Source: an uncultured Polaribacter sp. (GTDB taxonomy: Bacteria > Bacteroidota > Bacteroidia > Flavobacteriales > Flavobacteriaceae). Taken from it: 64,000 nucleotides of DNA. Shown in pieces: positions 17,854-26,422 of this stretch. The notes under the pieces are model-generated. The model was not told the origin of the DNA, made no database searches, and saw only the letters and a program-made list of their open reading frames with translations. Position 1 is the stretch's first letter; each line of letters begins with the position of its first letter. Location: contig NZ_CANMHM010000007.1 of assembly GCF_947497695.1 (NCBI RefSeq), positions 62,001 to 126,000 of the forward strand, in the 5' to 3' direction. The translations under genes and the position numbers were made by a program.

Positions 17854-18754
17854 TATTTTTTTATTACTAATAGGTTTGTCAGTTTGGGTTCATGCCCAAG
17901 AGAATATTATAAATAGCGATTTTGCAATTAGAGATTTTTCTATTCAAAAAGATTCTATTTATTTTATAGAAAAAAGAGATGTTAAAAGTTATAATTTTAA
18001 AACAAATAAAATAACTAAGGATGGTTATTTTATTGGTGGTTATGGTTTACATATTTTTAACGATATTAAAAATGACCAAATTATAACTATTTCAAATGAA
18101 TTTGAACGAACAATCTCTAGCTTAAGATTTTACAATAAAAAGTCAAAAAAAGTTGAAAATGTTTTTTATTACAAAAAAGGGAAAGCCATTAAGGCATTAA
18201 TAATTAAAGAAAATAAAATAGCAATACTAAGCATGAATAATAATAAGATTATTATTGTTGATTATAGTGCTAAACCTGTTTTTAAAATACTACATAATAT
18301 CTCTTTAAAAGCTTTGGCTAGAGATTTCTATTTTAAAGACAATAGTTTATTTTACGCTACTGATTTAGGTAATATTTATAAATACAATCTTAAAACCAAA
18401 AAAAATAAATTAATAGTTTCTTACGGAGAAGTAATTACAAACTTAAATATTTATAACAATACGATTGTGTTTTCTACCATAAATGGAGCAATAGTAAAGT
18501 ATAACACTTTCAATAACAATGTTTTACAAACAGAAATTAAAAATAATTTTATTTTATGTACGTTTTTGTTAGATAATAAACTGATATGTGGTACTTTTAA
18601 TGGCTCAATTATAGTTTTATCTTTAGATAAAATGAAAATCGTTACTGAATTTAATTATCATAATAGAAGCGTTTTGAAAATTGCAAAAGGTACAAATAAC
18701 GATTTTTACTCCAGTAGTATTGATAAAACTTTTAAAAAATGGAAAATAGAGTAA
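17840..18754 (+). CDS. Secreted beta-propeller-like protein of unknown function
   Basis: A 304-residue protein with a clear signal peptide (residues 1-19, ending in VHAQ). The rest consists of short repeating strands with phrases such as NSLFYATDLGNIYKYNLKT, NTIVFSTINGAIVKYNT, NKLICGTFNGSIIVLSLD and NDFYSSSIDKTFKKW, which look like WD40/PQQ-type propeller blades. No catalytic motif is evident. It overlaps the ligase-like gene by 14 bases and precedes the initiating transferase, so it belongs to the same operon; a structural or interaction role in polymer export or assembly is inference. Confidence 0.7.
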   Translation: MKKHNIFLLLIGLSVWVHAQENIINSDFAIRDFSIQKDSIYFIEKRDVKSYNFKTNKITKDGYFIGGYGLHIFNDIKNDQIITISNEFERTISSLRFYNKKSKKVENVFYYKKGKAIKALIIKENKIAILSMNNNKIIIVDYSAKPVFKILHNISLKALARDFYFKDNSLFYATDLGNIYKYNLKTKKNKLIVSYGEVITNLNIYNNTIVFSTINGAIVKYNTFNNNVLQTEIKNNFILCTFLLDNKLICGTFNGSIIVLSLDKMKIVTEFNYHNRSVLKIAKGTNNDFYSSSIDKTFKKWKIE

Positions 18755-18813
18755 AATATAAAAGATAAGATCTAGTTATATTTTATATTACCCCAATAAA
18801 AAAGTTTTATTGA

Positions 18814-20175
18814 ATGAATAAGGATAAAAGAAAAAAATCATTTTTTATACAACCCATTATTGCTGTAATTGATGTTTTAGTTATAAATTTCACTATTTAT
18901 TTTATTGCAAATACAGAATCTTTTACAGGGTCTTTTTTACTTTATTTAACAATATTATGGCTTTTAATTTCTTACTATAACAAGTTTTATAGTATACATA
19001 GATACACGCACATTACTAAGCTTTTAACATTAATATTAGCTCAGTTTTTTATTTTTATTCTTGCCTTTTTTGCTTATTTTACTATCTTTAAAGAAGGTAA
19101 AATAATACATGACCAATTTATTACTTTAACTGCAATTCTTTTAGGGATATCTTTTTTTAAACTATTTTCTTTCTATTTATTAAAAAGATACAGGTTAACA
19201 GGTAAAAATTTTAGAAATGTTATTGTTTTTGGAGAGAGTAAGGCTGCACAAAATATTGCCTCACTTTTTAGCGATAAACAAGACTTAGGGTATCGTTTTA
19301 TTGGTTTTTTTTCTGATAAAATAAATAAATCAAAAAATCACCTAGGTACAGTTAAAGAAGGTTTTCAATATTCTTTATCAAATATAATTGATGAAATTTA
19401 TTGTGACCCTAATTCAGTTAGCCAGTATCAACTTAAAGAAATAAGATTTTTTTGTGCTGAAAATGAGATAGATTTTAGGTTAGTGCCTGATAATAAAGCA
19501 ATTTATAGTAAAGATTTTATTTTAGAATACTATGGTACACTTCCTGTTTTAAAACCAAAAAAACTACCCTTTGAAAGAATTGAAACTCATATCTTAAAAA
19601 GATTCTTTGATATTCTATTTTCTCTTACTATTTGTGTATTTTTACTTTCTTGGTTCTTACCAATAGTATGGGTTTTTGTTACATTAAATTCAAGAGGAAC
19701 TTTTTTTTTCAAACAGCTTAGAGATGGTGTAGATGGCAAGCAGTTTTACTGTTATAAGATAAGGTCTATGAAAAAAAATGAGTTATCAGATAAAGTTTCT
19801 GCAACAGAAAATGATAGTAGAGTTACAAAAGTTGGGGCGTTTTTAAGAAAAACAAGTTTAGACGAGTTACCTCAGTTTTTTAATGTTTTATTAGGAGATA
19901 TGAGTATTGTAGGGCCAAGACCACATATGAATATACAAACACAACAATATTTAAAAGAAATTGATAATTATTTGGTTAGAAATTCTGTAAAACCAGGTAT
20001 TACTGGTTTAGCACAAATATCTGGATTTAGAGGTGAGGTTAAGAAAAAGTCTGATATAGAAAATAGAGTTAGATTAGATATATTTTATATAGAAAATTGG
20101 TCTTTCTTTTTAGATATTAAAATAATTTTTCAAACAGTTTTTAGTGTTTTTAAAGGTGAAGAGAAAGCGTATTAA
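18814..20175 (+). CDS. Undecaprenyl-phosphate sugar phosphotransferase (WcaJ-like)
   Basis: The initiating phosphoglycosyltransferase that puts the first sugar-1-phosphate on undecaprenyl phosphate. Four to five N-terminal membrane helices (to about 125) are followed by a CoA-binding-like domain (NVIVFGESKAAQNIA) and the catalytic sugar-transferase domain (KRFFDILFSL, KIRSMKK, TSLDELPQFFNVLLGDM, SIVGPRPH) with the Asp-Glu pair in SLDELPQ. The length (453 aa) is usual. Its TAA overlaps the next ATG by one base. Confidence 0.94.
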   Translation: MNKDKRKKSFFIQPIIAVIDVLVINFTIYFIANTESFTGSFLLYLTILWLLISYYNKFYSIHRYTHITKLLTLILAQFFIFILAFFAYFTIFKEGKIIHDQFITLTAILLGISFFKLFSFYLLKRYRLTGKNFRNVIVFGESKAAQNIASLFSDKQDLGYRFIGFFSDKINKSKNHLGTVKEGFQYSLSNIIDEIYCDPNSVSQYQLKEIRFFCAENEIDFRLVPDNKAIYSKDFILEYYGTLPVLKPKKLPFERIETHILKRFFDILFSLTICVFLLSWFLPIVWVFVTLNSRGTFFFKQLRDGVDGKQFYCYKIRSMKKNELSDKVSATENDSRVTKVGAFLRKTSLDELPQFFNVLLGDMSIVGPRPHMNIQTQQYLKEIDNYLVRNSVKPGITGLAQISGFRGEVKKKSDIENRVRLDIFYIENWSFFLDIKIIFQTVFSVFKGEEKAY

Positions 20176-20954
20176 TGATGATGAATAAAAAGCTAGACAT
20201 AACAGCATCTATAGTTCTCTTTAATGAAAATTTAAAAGAGCTAACAAAGACCGTTAATTGTTTTTTAGAAATAAACTTAAAGAAAAAATTATTCTTAATA
20301 GACAACACACCTAACAGTCTATTTAAAGATGTTTTTAAACACAACGAAATAGAATATATTGCTGTTGGAAAAAATATAGGTTTTGGATCTGGTCATAATT
20401 TAAGTATTAAAAAAGTAAAAGAGGTTTCTAAATTTCATTTAATACTAAATCCAGACGTTACTTTTAAATTAAATGTTATCACCAATTTAATTTCTGAGTT
20501 AGATAAAAATAAAGAAGTTTCAATGATTGCTCCAAAAGTGCTATTTCCTGATGGGAAACATCAATATTCTTGTAGAAGATATCCATCCGTTTCAGAACTT
20601 ATTGCAAGAAGGTTTTCTTTTTTAAAACCATTATTTAAATCAACTACTTTTAAAGGAGAATACAGGGAAAAAGATTTAACACAACCCTTTTTTGCAGAAT
20701 ATATAACAGGCTGTTTTCAATTATATAAAACAGAAGATTTTATAAAATTAAAGGGTTTTGATGAACGTTATTTCCTTTATCTAGAAGATGTTGATATCTG
20801 CAAAAAAATAGATGTATTAGGAAAGAAAAAATTATATTTTCCACAAGAAGAAATAGTACATGTTTTAAAACAAGGCTCATCAAAAAGTATAAAATTATTT
20901 TTACGTCACACTTCATCAGCAATTAAATATTTTTTAAAGTGGGGTTTAAAATAA
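20175..20954 (+). CDS. GT2-family glycosyltransferase (rhamnosyltransferase-like)
   Basis: A GT-A transferase of the WcaA/rhamnosyltransferase group: TASIVLFNENLKELTKTV, VGKNIGFGSGHNLSIK, LILNPDVTF (donor Asp), and YFLYLEDVDICKKI (catalytic region). The first three codons are ATGATGATG, so the exact start is uncertain by two residues. It is coupled to the initiating transferase by a TAATG overlap and is the last gene of the polysaccharide locus. Confidence 0.9.
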   Translation: MMMNKKLDITASIVLFNENLKELTKTVNCFLEINLKKKLFLIDNTPNSLFKDVFKHNEIEYIAVGKNIGFGSGHNLSIKKVKEVSKFHLILNPDVTFKLNVITNLISELDKNKEVSMIAPKVLFPDGKHQYSCRRYPSVSELIARRFSFLKPLFKSTTFKGEYREKDLTQPFFAEYITGCFQLYKTEDFIKLKGFDERYFLYLEDVDICKKIDVLGKKKLYFPQEEIVHVLKQGSSKSIKLFLRHTSSAIKYFLKWGLK

Positions 20955-21028
20955 AAAGTAACTTTATTTAAGCTTATATTTTTATAAAATGTGTTAACCT
21001 TCAAAGAGGGAATCCAAAGAATTTAAAA

Positions 21029-21036
21029 TATATTTG
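21029..21036 (+). promoter_or_regulatory. -7 box TATATTTG upstream of purD
   Basis: Exact TAnnTTTG match ending 22 bases before the purD ATG. No good -33 element is visible. It overlaps the in-frame TTG at 21034, which argues for ATG 21058 as the start. Confidence 0.55.
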
Positions 21037-21057
21037 CACTACAACAACACACAAACA

Positions 21058-22332
21058 ATGAATGTACTTATTTTAGGTTCTGGAGGTAGAGAACACGCTT
21101 TTGCCATTAAATTATTAGAAAGCAAAAAAATCAATCAACTTTTTGTAGCTCCAGGAAATGCTGGGACAGATAAAATTGCCAAAAACATTAATATCAATCC
21201 TACAGACTTTGATGCTGTAAAAAAGCTTGTTTTAGAAAGCGATATTAAAATGGTAGTTGTTGGGCCAGAAGCTCCTTTGGTAGCAGGAGTTCATGATTTT
21301 TTTTTAGCAGACAATGAGCTAAAAAACATCCCAGTAATTGGACCTAAAAAAGATGGAGCATTATTAGAAGGGTCTAAAGATTTTTCGAAACAATTCATGC
21401 AAAAACATGGCGTTCCAACTGCAAGATATCAATCATTTACCAAAGAGAATTTACAAGATGGTTTTGCCTTTTTAGAAACCTTAGCACCACCTTTTGTGTT
21501 AAAAGCAGATGGTTTAGCAGCAGGAAAAGGAGTTTTAATTTTAAACTCTTTAGAAGAAGCTAAAACGGAGTTAGAAGAAATGGTTTCTAATCAAAAATTT
21601 GGAGAAGCATCATCAACAGTTGTTATTGAAGAGTTTTTAAAAGGAATAGAATTGTCTGTTTTTGTTTTAACAGACGGAAAAAACTATAAAATTTTACCAT
21701 CAGCAAAAGATTATAAAAGAATTGGTGAAGGAGATACTGGTTTAAATACTGGTGGAATGGGAGCAATTTCTCCTGTGCCTTTTGCAGATAAAGCATTTTT
21801 AGATAAAGTAGAAGAATTGGTTGTAAAACCTACAATTAACGGCTTGCAAAAAGACGGAATTGATTACCGTGGTTTTATTTTTATCGGTTTAATGAACGAT
21901 AATGGAAACCCTTCTGTAGTTGAGTACAATGTAAGAATGGGAGATCCAGAAACAGAGGTGGTATTACCAAGAATCAATTCAGATTTATTTGAGTTGTTTG
22001 AAGGTGTTGCCAATCAAAATTTAAATGAAAAATCTTTTTCTGTAACCCATAAAACAGCCACAACTGTTATGTTGGTTTCTGGTGGATATCCAGAAGCGTA
22101 TCAAAAAGGAAAAGAAATGACAGGTTTTGATAACTTAGAAGATTCTATCGCTTTTCATGCAGGTACAACCCTAAAAGATGGTAAAGTTGTTACCAGTGGA
22201 GGTAGAGTTATGGCTGTAACTTCTTTTGGAGACACCATTGAAGAAGCTTTAGCAAAGAGCTATAAAAGCATCGATAAAATTCATTTCGACCAAATGAACT
22301 ATAGAAAAGATATTGGTTTCGATTTGGTATAA
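21058..22332 (+). CDS. purD: Phosphoribosylamine-glycine ligase
   Basis: GAR synthetase, second step of purine synthesis: ATP-dependent joining of glycine to phosphoribosylamine. The ATP-grasp protein begins MNVLILGSGGREHAFA and shows GPEAPLVAGVHDFF, KADGLAAGKGV, the GDTGLNTGGMGA signature and VEYNVRMGDPETEVVLPR for metal and ATP binding. The 424-residue length is normal. It is preceded by its own promoter-like box and followed by a composite repeat. Confidence 0.97.
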   Translation: MNVLILGSGGREHAFAIKLLESKKINQLFVAPGNAGTDKIAKNININPTDFDAVKKLVLESDIKMVVVGPEAPLVAGVHDFFLADNELKNIPVIGPKKDGALLEGSKDFSKQFMQKHGVPTARYQSFTKENLQDGFAFLETLAPPFVLKADGLAAGKGVLILNSLEEAKTELEEMVSNQKFGEASSTVVIEEFLKGIELSVFVLTDGKNYKILPSAKDYKRIGEGDTGLNTGGMGAISPVPFADKAFLDKVEELVVKPTINGLQKDGIDYRGFIFIGLMNDNGNPSVVEYNVRMGDPETEVVLPRINSDLFELFEGVANQNLNEKSFSVTHKTATTVMLVSGGYPEAYQKGKEMTGFDNLEDSIAFHAGTTLKDGKVVTSGGRVMAVTSFGDTIEEALAKSYKSIDKIHFDQMNYRKDIGFDLV

Positions 22333-22339
22333 ACAAATT

Positions 22340-22492
22340 TTTATTTGGGCGTTTTAACAGGCTTGGAATTTATCTTGAGCGAAGTCGAAAGACCATATCT
22401 TTTTTTCTGAGTTCTCGATACAAATTTGCGAAAAGTAAATTCACTCGAACTAAGAAAAAAAGGATGCCATTTCAATCCTGAACGCACTTGTT
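22340..22492 (+). repeat. Dispersed intergenic repeat, copy A (interrupted)
   Basis: Shares with copies B-D the blocks TTTGGGCGTTTTAAC, a T-rich/A-rich hairpin pair around ATATCTTTTT and AAAAAGGATGCC, TTTCAATC and AACGCA. Two foreign repeat fragments interrupt it: CTTGAGCGAAGTCGAAAG (22374-22391) and GAGTTCTCGATACAAATTTG with CACTCGAAC (22409-22450). It fills the purD-glycosyltransferase gap. Confidence 0.7.
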
Positions 22493-22535
22493 TAAAATCA
22501 AATATTTTATCCGAGTTTTTAGTGATTATTAAAAA

Positions 22536-23594
22536 ATGATAGTTACCTCAAAAAAAATAATAATTGCGCCACTAAATTGGGGTTTAGGTCATGCAACACG
22601 TTGTATACCAGTTATCAATGCGTTGTTAGAAAATAATTTTACACCAATTATTGCTTCAGATGGTAAAGCATTGCTTTTTTTACAACAAGAATTTCCAACT
22701 TTAGAAACCCTAAAACTACCTGCTTACAATATTAAGTACAGTAAAAATTTAAAGTTGAGCGTACTTTTGCAAATCCCTAAAATTGCAAAAGCAGTAAAAA
22801 AAGAAAAGCAAATTGTCAATAATTTTATCAAACAAAATAAAGACGTTGTTGGTGTCATTTCAGATAATAGATTTGTTATAAGTAGTAACTTAGTTCCTTC
22901 AGTTTATATTACGCATCAAATAAATGTTTTATCAGGTTTTACAACTTTTATAAGCAGTTTTGTGCATCAACAAATCATAAAAAAGTTTGATGAATGCTGG
23001 ATTCCTGATAACCCAAATTCTCAATTTTCAGGAAAATTATCAGCAACCAAACCAAAATTAAATGCAAAATTTATAGGTGTTTTAAGTCGATTTAAAAAAG
23101 AAAATTTACCAAAAAACATAGATGTTTTAGTCATTTTATCTGGCGTAGAACCTAACAGAACCATATTAGAAACTAAATTAATTTCAGAATTTAAAAACGA
23201 TGTAAGAAATATTGTTTTTGTTTTAGGGAAAGTAGAAAATCAACAAAAAAAATGGTTTTCAGAGCGAATTACCTTCTATAATTATGTACTTTCAAAAGAG
23301 TTGCAAGATTTAATAAATTCAAGTAAAATAGTAATTTGTAGATCTGGGTATTCATCTATAATGGATTTAGCTGTTTTGCATAAAAAGGTGTTTTTTATTC
23401 CCACAGAACATCAACCAGAACAAGAGTATTTAGCAAGGTATTTAAAAGAAAAAGAGTACAGTCCTTTTTCTAATATTGTAGATTTTGAAAAAGAAAATAT
23501 TTTAAAAATAGGAGACTATAAAGGTTTAAATGTAAGTGAAACTACTTTAAATAGTCAGTTATTTAGCCTTTTTAAGCGTAAAAGAAAATTCTGA
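22536..23594 (+). CDS. MurG-like (GT28-type) glycosyltransferase
   Basis: A GT-B transferase of 352 residues. The N terminus KKIIIAPLNWGLGHATRCIPVINALL carries the GxGHxxR acceptor loop seen in MurG and related lipid-glycosylating enzymes; the C-terminal part has IVICRSGYSSIMDLAVLHKKVFFIPTEHQPEQEYLARYL, which is the GT28 C-terminal donor-binding pattern. Substrate unknown. Its last 36 bases overlap the 3' end of the histidine kinase gene on the other strand. Confidence 0.8.
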   Translation: MIVTSKKIIIAPLNWGLGHATRCIPVINALLENNFTPIIASDGKALLFLQQEFPTLETLKLPAYNIKYSKNLKLSVLLQIPKIAKAVKKEKQIVNNFIKQNKDVVGVISDNRFVISSNLVPSVYITHQINVLSGFTTFISSFVHQQIIKKFDECWIPDNPNSQFSGKLSATKPKLNAKFIGVLSRFKKENLPKNIDVLVILSGVEPNRTILETKLISEFKNDVRNIVFVLGKVENQQKKWFSERITFYNYVLSKELQDLINSSKIVICRSGYSSIMDLAVLHKKVFFIPTEHQPEQEYLARYLKEKEYSPFSNIVDFEKENILKIGDYKGLNVSETTLNSQLFSLFKRKRKF

Positions 23595-24599
23595 TCCTTT
23601 GCCAAAAGAACTTTTTAGAGAAATAGTTTCCTCATGTGCTTCAATAATATGTTTTACAATAGACAAACCTAATCCAGAACCTCCTTGCTCTCTAGATCTA
23701 CTTTGGTCTACTCTATAAAATCGTTCAAAAAGGCGAGTATGATGTTGCTTTTTAATACCTTCTCCATTATCGCTTACTTTTACGATATATTTTTTTGGAT
23801 TGTAACTATCAACAGCAACAATGGTTGTTCCATTTGGTTTTCCGTATTTAATAGAATTTACAACAAGATTTATTAAAACTTGTTCAAATTTTTTAATGTC
23901 TCCATTTACAAAAACAGGAAATTCATAAATTTTATCAAATTTTAAGGTAATGTTCCTTTTTTTTGCTTTCATTTCAAACATATCAAACACACCTTGTACC
24001 AATTCTAAAATATTAAAAACCTCTCTGTTTAGCTTTGTGCCTTCATTTTCTAATTTAGCAATCATGTCTAAATCTTTAATAACAGCAACTAGTCTTTCTA
24101 CTCCTTTATTGGCTCTTTCTAAATATTTTGTTCTAATTTCTTTGTCATTAACAGCACCCTCAATTAAGGTTAAAATATAACCTTGTACAGTAAATAATGG
24201 TGTTTTAAGTTCATGAGCAACATTGCCTAAGAAATCGCGTCTAAAAGAATCTCTTTTAATTAAACTTTCTATTTCCAACCTTTTACCTTCTACAAATTTT
24301 TGCATTCGCTTAGAAAGTTTGTCAATATCTGTAGTTACAGAATCTCTTCTTAAATCATTTACATCTAAAATAGAAACATCTTGGTATATTTGTTTCAAAC
24401 GTCTATAAATAAAATGTTCTGTTCTGTATTGAATGATGAAAAAAGATAATAAAAAGAGTGTGGCAATAGAAATAAGTATGGTTATAATACCAAAATGTTG
24501 TACAATATAAAAGTAAGAAACACCTCCAATTACTAAAGAAAGCAATGTTAAATAAATGGCAGACCAAAGAGCATAAGAGTATGTTTTTTTTAATTTCAT
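23559..24599 (-). CDS. Sensor histidine kinase (PhoR-like)
   Basis: A 346-residue membrane kinase. Two adjacent helices (about 10-55) leave almost no periplasmic domain, so the signal is probably sensed in the membrane or via partners. The phospho-acceptor is in DFLGNVAHELKTPLFTVQGY; ATP-binding boxes are NLVVNSIKYG (N), VSDNGEGI (G1), FERFYRVD (F) and GGSGLGLSIVKHI (G2). ATG 24599 is preferred to TTG 24605. It follows the response regulator by 13 bases and overlaps the convergent transferase gene by 36. Confidence 0.92.
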   Translation of the reverse strand: MKLKKTYSYALWSAIYLTLLSLVIGGVSYFYIVQHFGIITILISIATLFLLSFFIIQYRTEHFIYRRLKQIYQDVSILDVNDLRRDSVTTDIDKLSKRMQKFVEGKRLEIESLIKRDSFRRDFLGNVAHELKTPLFTVQGYILTLIEGAVNDKEIRTKYLERANKGVERLVAVIKDLDMIAKLENEGTKLNREVFNILELVQGVFDMFEMKAKKRNITLKFDKIYEFPVFVNGDIKKFEQVLINLVVNSIKYGKPNGTTIVAVDSYNPKKYIVKVSDNGEGIKKQHHTRLFERFYRVDQSRSREQGGSGLGLSIVKHIIEAHEETISLKSSFGKGSEFSFTLKKAK

Positions 24600-24612
24600 A
24601 GTCAAATTTTAG

Positions 24613-25311
24613 TTATTTATCTCCGCCTTCTAAAACAAATTTATAACCAACTCCTTTCACTGTTTTAAAATGATCGTCTCCTATTTTTTCTCTTAATTTT
24701 CTAATATGAACATCAATGGTTCTTCCACCAACAACAACTTCATTTCCCCAAACTGTATCTAAAATAACTTCTCTTTTAAAAACTTTGCTAGGTTTTGAGG
24801 TTAATAAAGAAAGTAACTCAAATTCTTTTCTAGGCAACGCTATTTTTTTACCTGCTTTGTAAACAACATATTCATCTCTGTCTATAACGATATCACCAAT
24901 TTTAGAGGTTTCTTCGGTTTGTTTATTAGATTTTAATCTTCTTAATAAAGATTTAACTTTACTAACTAAAACTTTTGGTTTTATAGGTTTGGTTATATAA
25001 TCATCAGCACCAGCTTCAAAACCTGCAACTTGAGAATAATCTTCTCCTCTTGCAGTTAAAAAAGCGATAATTACGTTTTCTAAAGATTTTATTTTTCTAA
25101 TTTTTTCACAAGCTTCAATACCATCCATTTCTGGCATCATTATGTCTAATAAAATTAGATGTGGAATGTTTTTTTTAGCAGATTTTACAGCCTCTAAACC
25201 ATTATTTGCTGTAAAAACTTGGTAGCCTTCATTTTTTAAATTGTATCCTACAATTTCTAAAATATCTGGTTCATCATCAACCAATAAAATTTTAATATCA
25301 CTTTTATTCAT
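24613..25311 (-). CDS. Response regulator (OmpR/PhoB family)
   Basis: Receiver domain (residues 5-120) with the acidic pocket DDEPD, phospho-acceptor Asp in LLLDIMMPEMDG, Thr in FLTARGED and Lys in ITKPIKP, followed by a winged-helix DNA-binding domain ending GGRTIDVHIRKLREKIGDD and TVKGVGYKF. ATG 25311 (MNKSDIKILLVDDE) is the natural start; an upstream ATG at 25338 adds nine unconserved residues and lies over the -7 box. It forms an operon with the kinase. Confidence 0.94.
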   Translation of the reverse strand: MNKSDIKILLVDDEPDILEIVGYNLKNEGYQVFTANNGLEAVKSAKKNIPHLILLDIMMPEMDGIEACEKIRKIKSLENVIIAFLTARGEDYSQVAGFEAGADDYITKPIKPKVLVSKVKSLLRRLKSNKQTEETSKIGDIVIDRDEYVVYKAGKKIALPRKEFELLSLLTSKPSKVFKREVILDTVWGNEVVVGGRTIDVHIRKLREKIGDDHFKTVKGVGYKFVLEGGDK

Positions 25312-25335
25312 ACATATATTCAAAAATGTGAATAT

Positions 25336-25343
25336 CAAAAATA
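25336..25343 (-). promoter_or_regulatory. -7 box TATTTTTG of the two-component operon
   Basis: On the minus strand TATTTTTG matches TAnnTTTG and lies 24 bases before the response regulator ATG. No convincing -33 element, which would fit an activator-dependent promoter. Confidence 0.5.
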
Positions 25344-25403
25344 AGGATAATTATACTAAGTTAAAGCGTATTTAGCAATCATTTAATTTAAAGCAAAGTA
25401 AGA

Positions 25404-25420
25404 TAACATTGGGTTAACAT
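25404..25420. promoter_or_regulatory. Direct repeat TAACAT-N5-TAACAT, possible response-regulator site
   Basis: Two identical hexamers start exactly 11 bases apart, the spacing used by PhoB/OmpR-type regulators, about 60-80 bases upstream of the -7 box of the response regulator itself. Autoregulation is inference. Confidence 0.35.
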
Positions 25421-25591
25421 AGAGATTCTCTTTATAGCTATAAATTTAATTTTATCTCTAATAGAAAAACAATAAGTGTAATTTGAAAATTTAGAAAAGC
25501 TTATATAATTTATCTGTTTGAGTGTAATTTATTTTTTATGGATAACTTGAATTTAAATTTTTAAATAGAAAGATAAGAAATGGTTTTATAT

Positions 25592-26371
25592 TTAATAAAT
25601 TTTAAAATGATCTTTATCATTTAAAAAACCTAATTTTTCTCTTATATTATTTTGATCTCTTTTATTTAAAATAGCTTCCACAATTCCACTTTTATTATTT
25701 TTAAGTGTGCTTATATTTTTACCCAAAGAATCTACAATTACAGAATTACCAGAATATTTGTTGTTATTTTTATCTATACCAATTCTGTTTATTCCAATAG
25801 TATAACTTATGTTTTCTATAGCTCTTGCTTTTATGAGGGTTTTCCAAGCTTTAATTCTTTGTTGTGGCCAATTTGCTACAAAAATTAAAAGATCGTAATT
25901 ATTTGTATTTCTTATCCAAACAGGGAAACGTAAATCGTAACAAATAAACGGACAAATTTTCCATCCTTTATAGTTAATAATTAGTTTTTCTCTGCCAGAA
26001 GTATATGTCTTATCTTCATCAGCTAAAGTAAAAGAATGTCTTTTATTATAGGTTTCTATTTTTCCTGAAGGATGAACAAAAACCAAACGATTGTAATAAT
26101 TACTATTTTCTGCAATCACCAAACTTCCACAAATAGCAATTCCTTTTTCTGTAGCTATTTTTTGCATCCAAGAAACAGAAAAACCATCCATTTTTTCTGC
26201 TACTTTTTTAGGACTCATCGTAAAACCAGTAGTAAACATTTCTGGAAGCACAATTAAATCGATACGTTGTTTTAAAGCATTTATTTTATTTTCAAAAAAA
26301 GCAATGTTTTCTTTCGGGTTTTCCCAAACCAAATCTGCTTGAATACCTAATACAGTTATTGAATTTTTCAT
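25592..26371 (-). CDS. Nitrilase-family amidohydrolase (omega-amidase-like, YafV type)
   Basis: A carbon-nitrogen hydrolase of 259 residues. The Glu-Lys-Cys triad is visible: Glu44 in LPEMFTTGF, Lys110 in TYNKRHSF and Cys144 in PFICYDLRFP. The HSFTLADEDKTYTSG segment and overall length match omega-amidases that deaminate alpha-ketoglutaramate, a repair step after transamination with glutamine. A 9-bp palindrome reaches into its start codon. It lies 51 bases downstream of the DUF3179 gene on the same strand. Confidence 0.88.
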   Translation of the reverse strand: MKNSITVLGIQADLVWENPKENIAFFENKINALKQRIDLIVLPEMFTTGFTMSPKKVAEKMDGFSVSWMQKIATEKGIAICGSLVIAENSNYYNRLVFVHPSGKIETYNKRHSFTLADEDKTYTSGREKLIINYKGWKICPFICYDLRFPVWIRNTNNYDLLIFVANWPQQRIKAWKTLIKARAIENISYTIGINRIGIDKNNNKYSGNSVIVDSLGKNISTLKNNKSGIVEAILNKRDQNNIREKLGFLNDKDHFKIY

Positions 26372-26398
26372 AACATAAATTTACTTGTATTATGTTAT
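26370..26398. promoter_or_regulatory. Palindrome at the amidohydrolase start
   Basis: ATAACATAA (26370-26378) and TTATGTTAT (26390-26398) are a perfect 9-bp inverted repeat overlapping the first bases of the start codon. A near-consensus minus-strand -7 box TATCTTTA (26404-26397) overlaps the distal arm. It could be an operator or a hairpin hiding the start codon. Confidence 0.35.
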
Positions 26399-26422
26399 AA
26401 AGATACTACTTGTTATAAAATA

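Noticed and set aside
21034..21057. TTG at 21034 as purD start
   Set aside because: Lies in the TATATTTG box; PurD normally begins at MNVLILGSGGREH.
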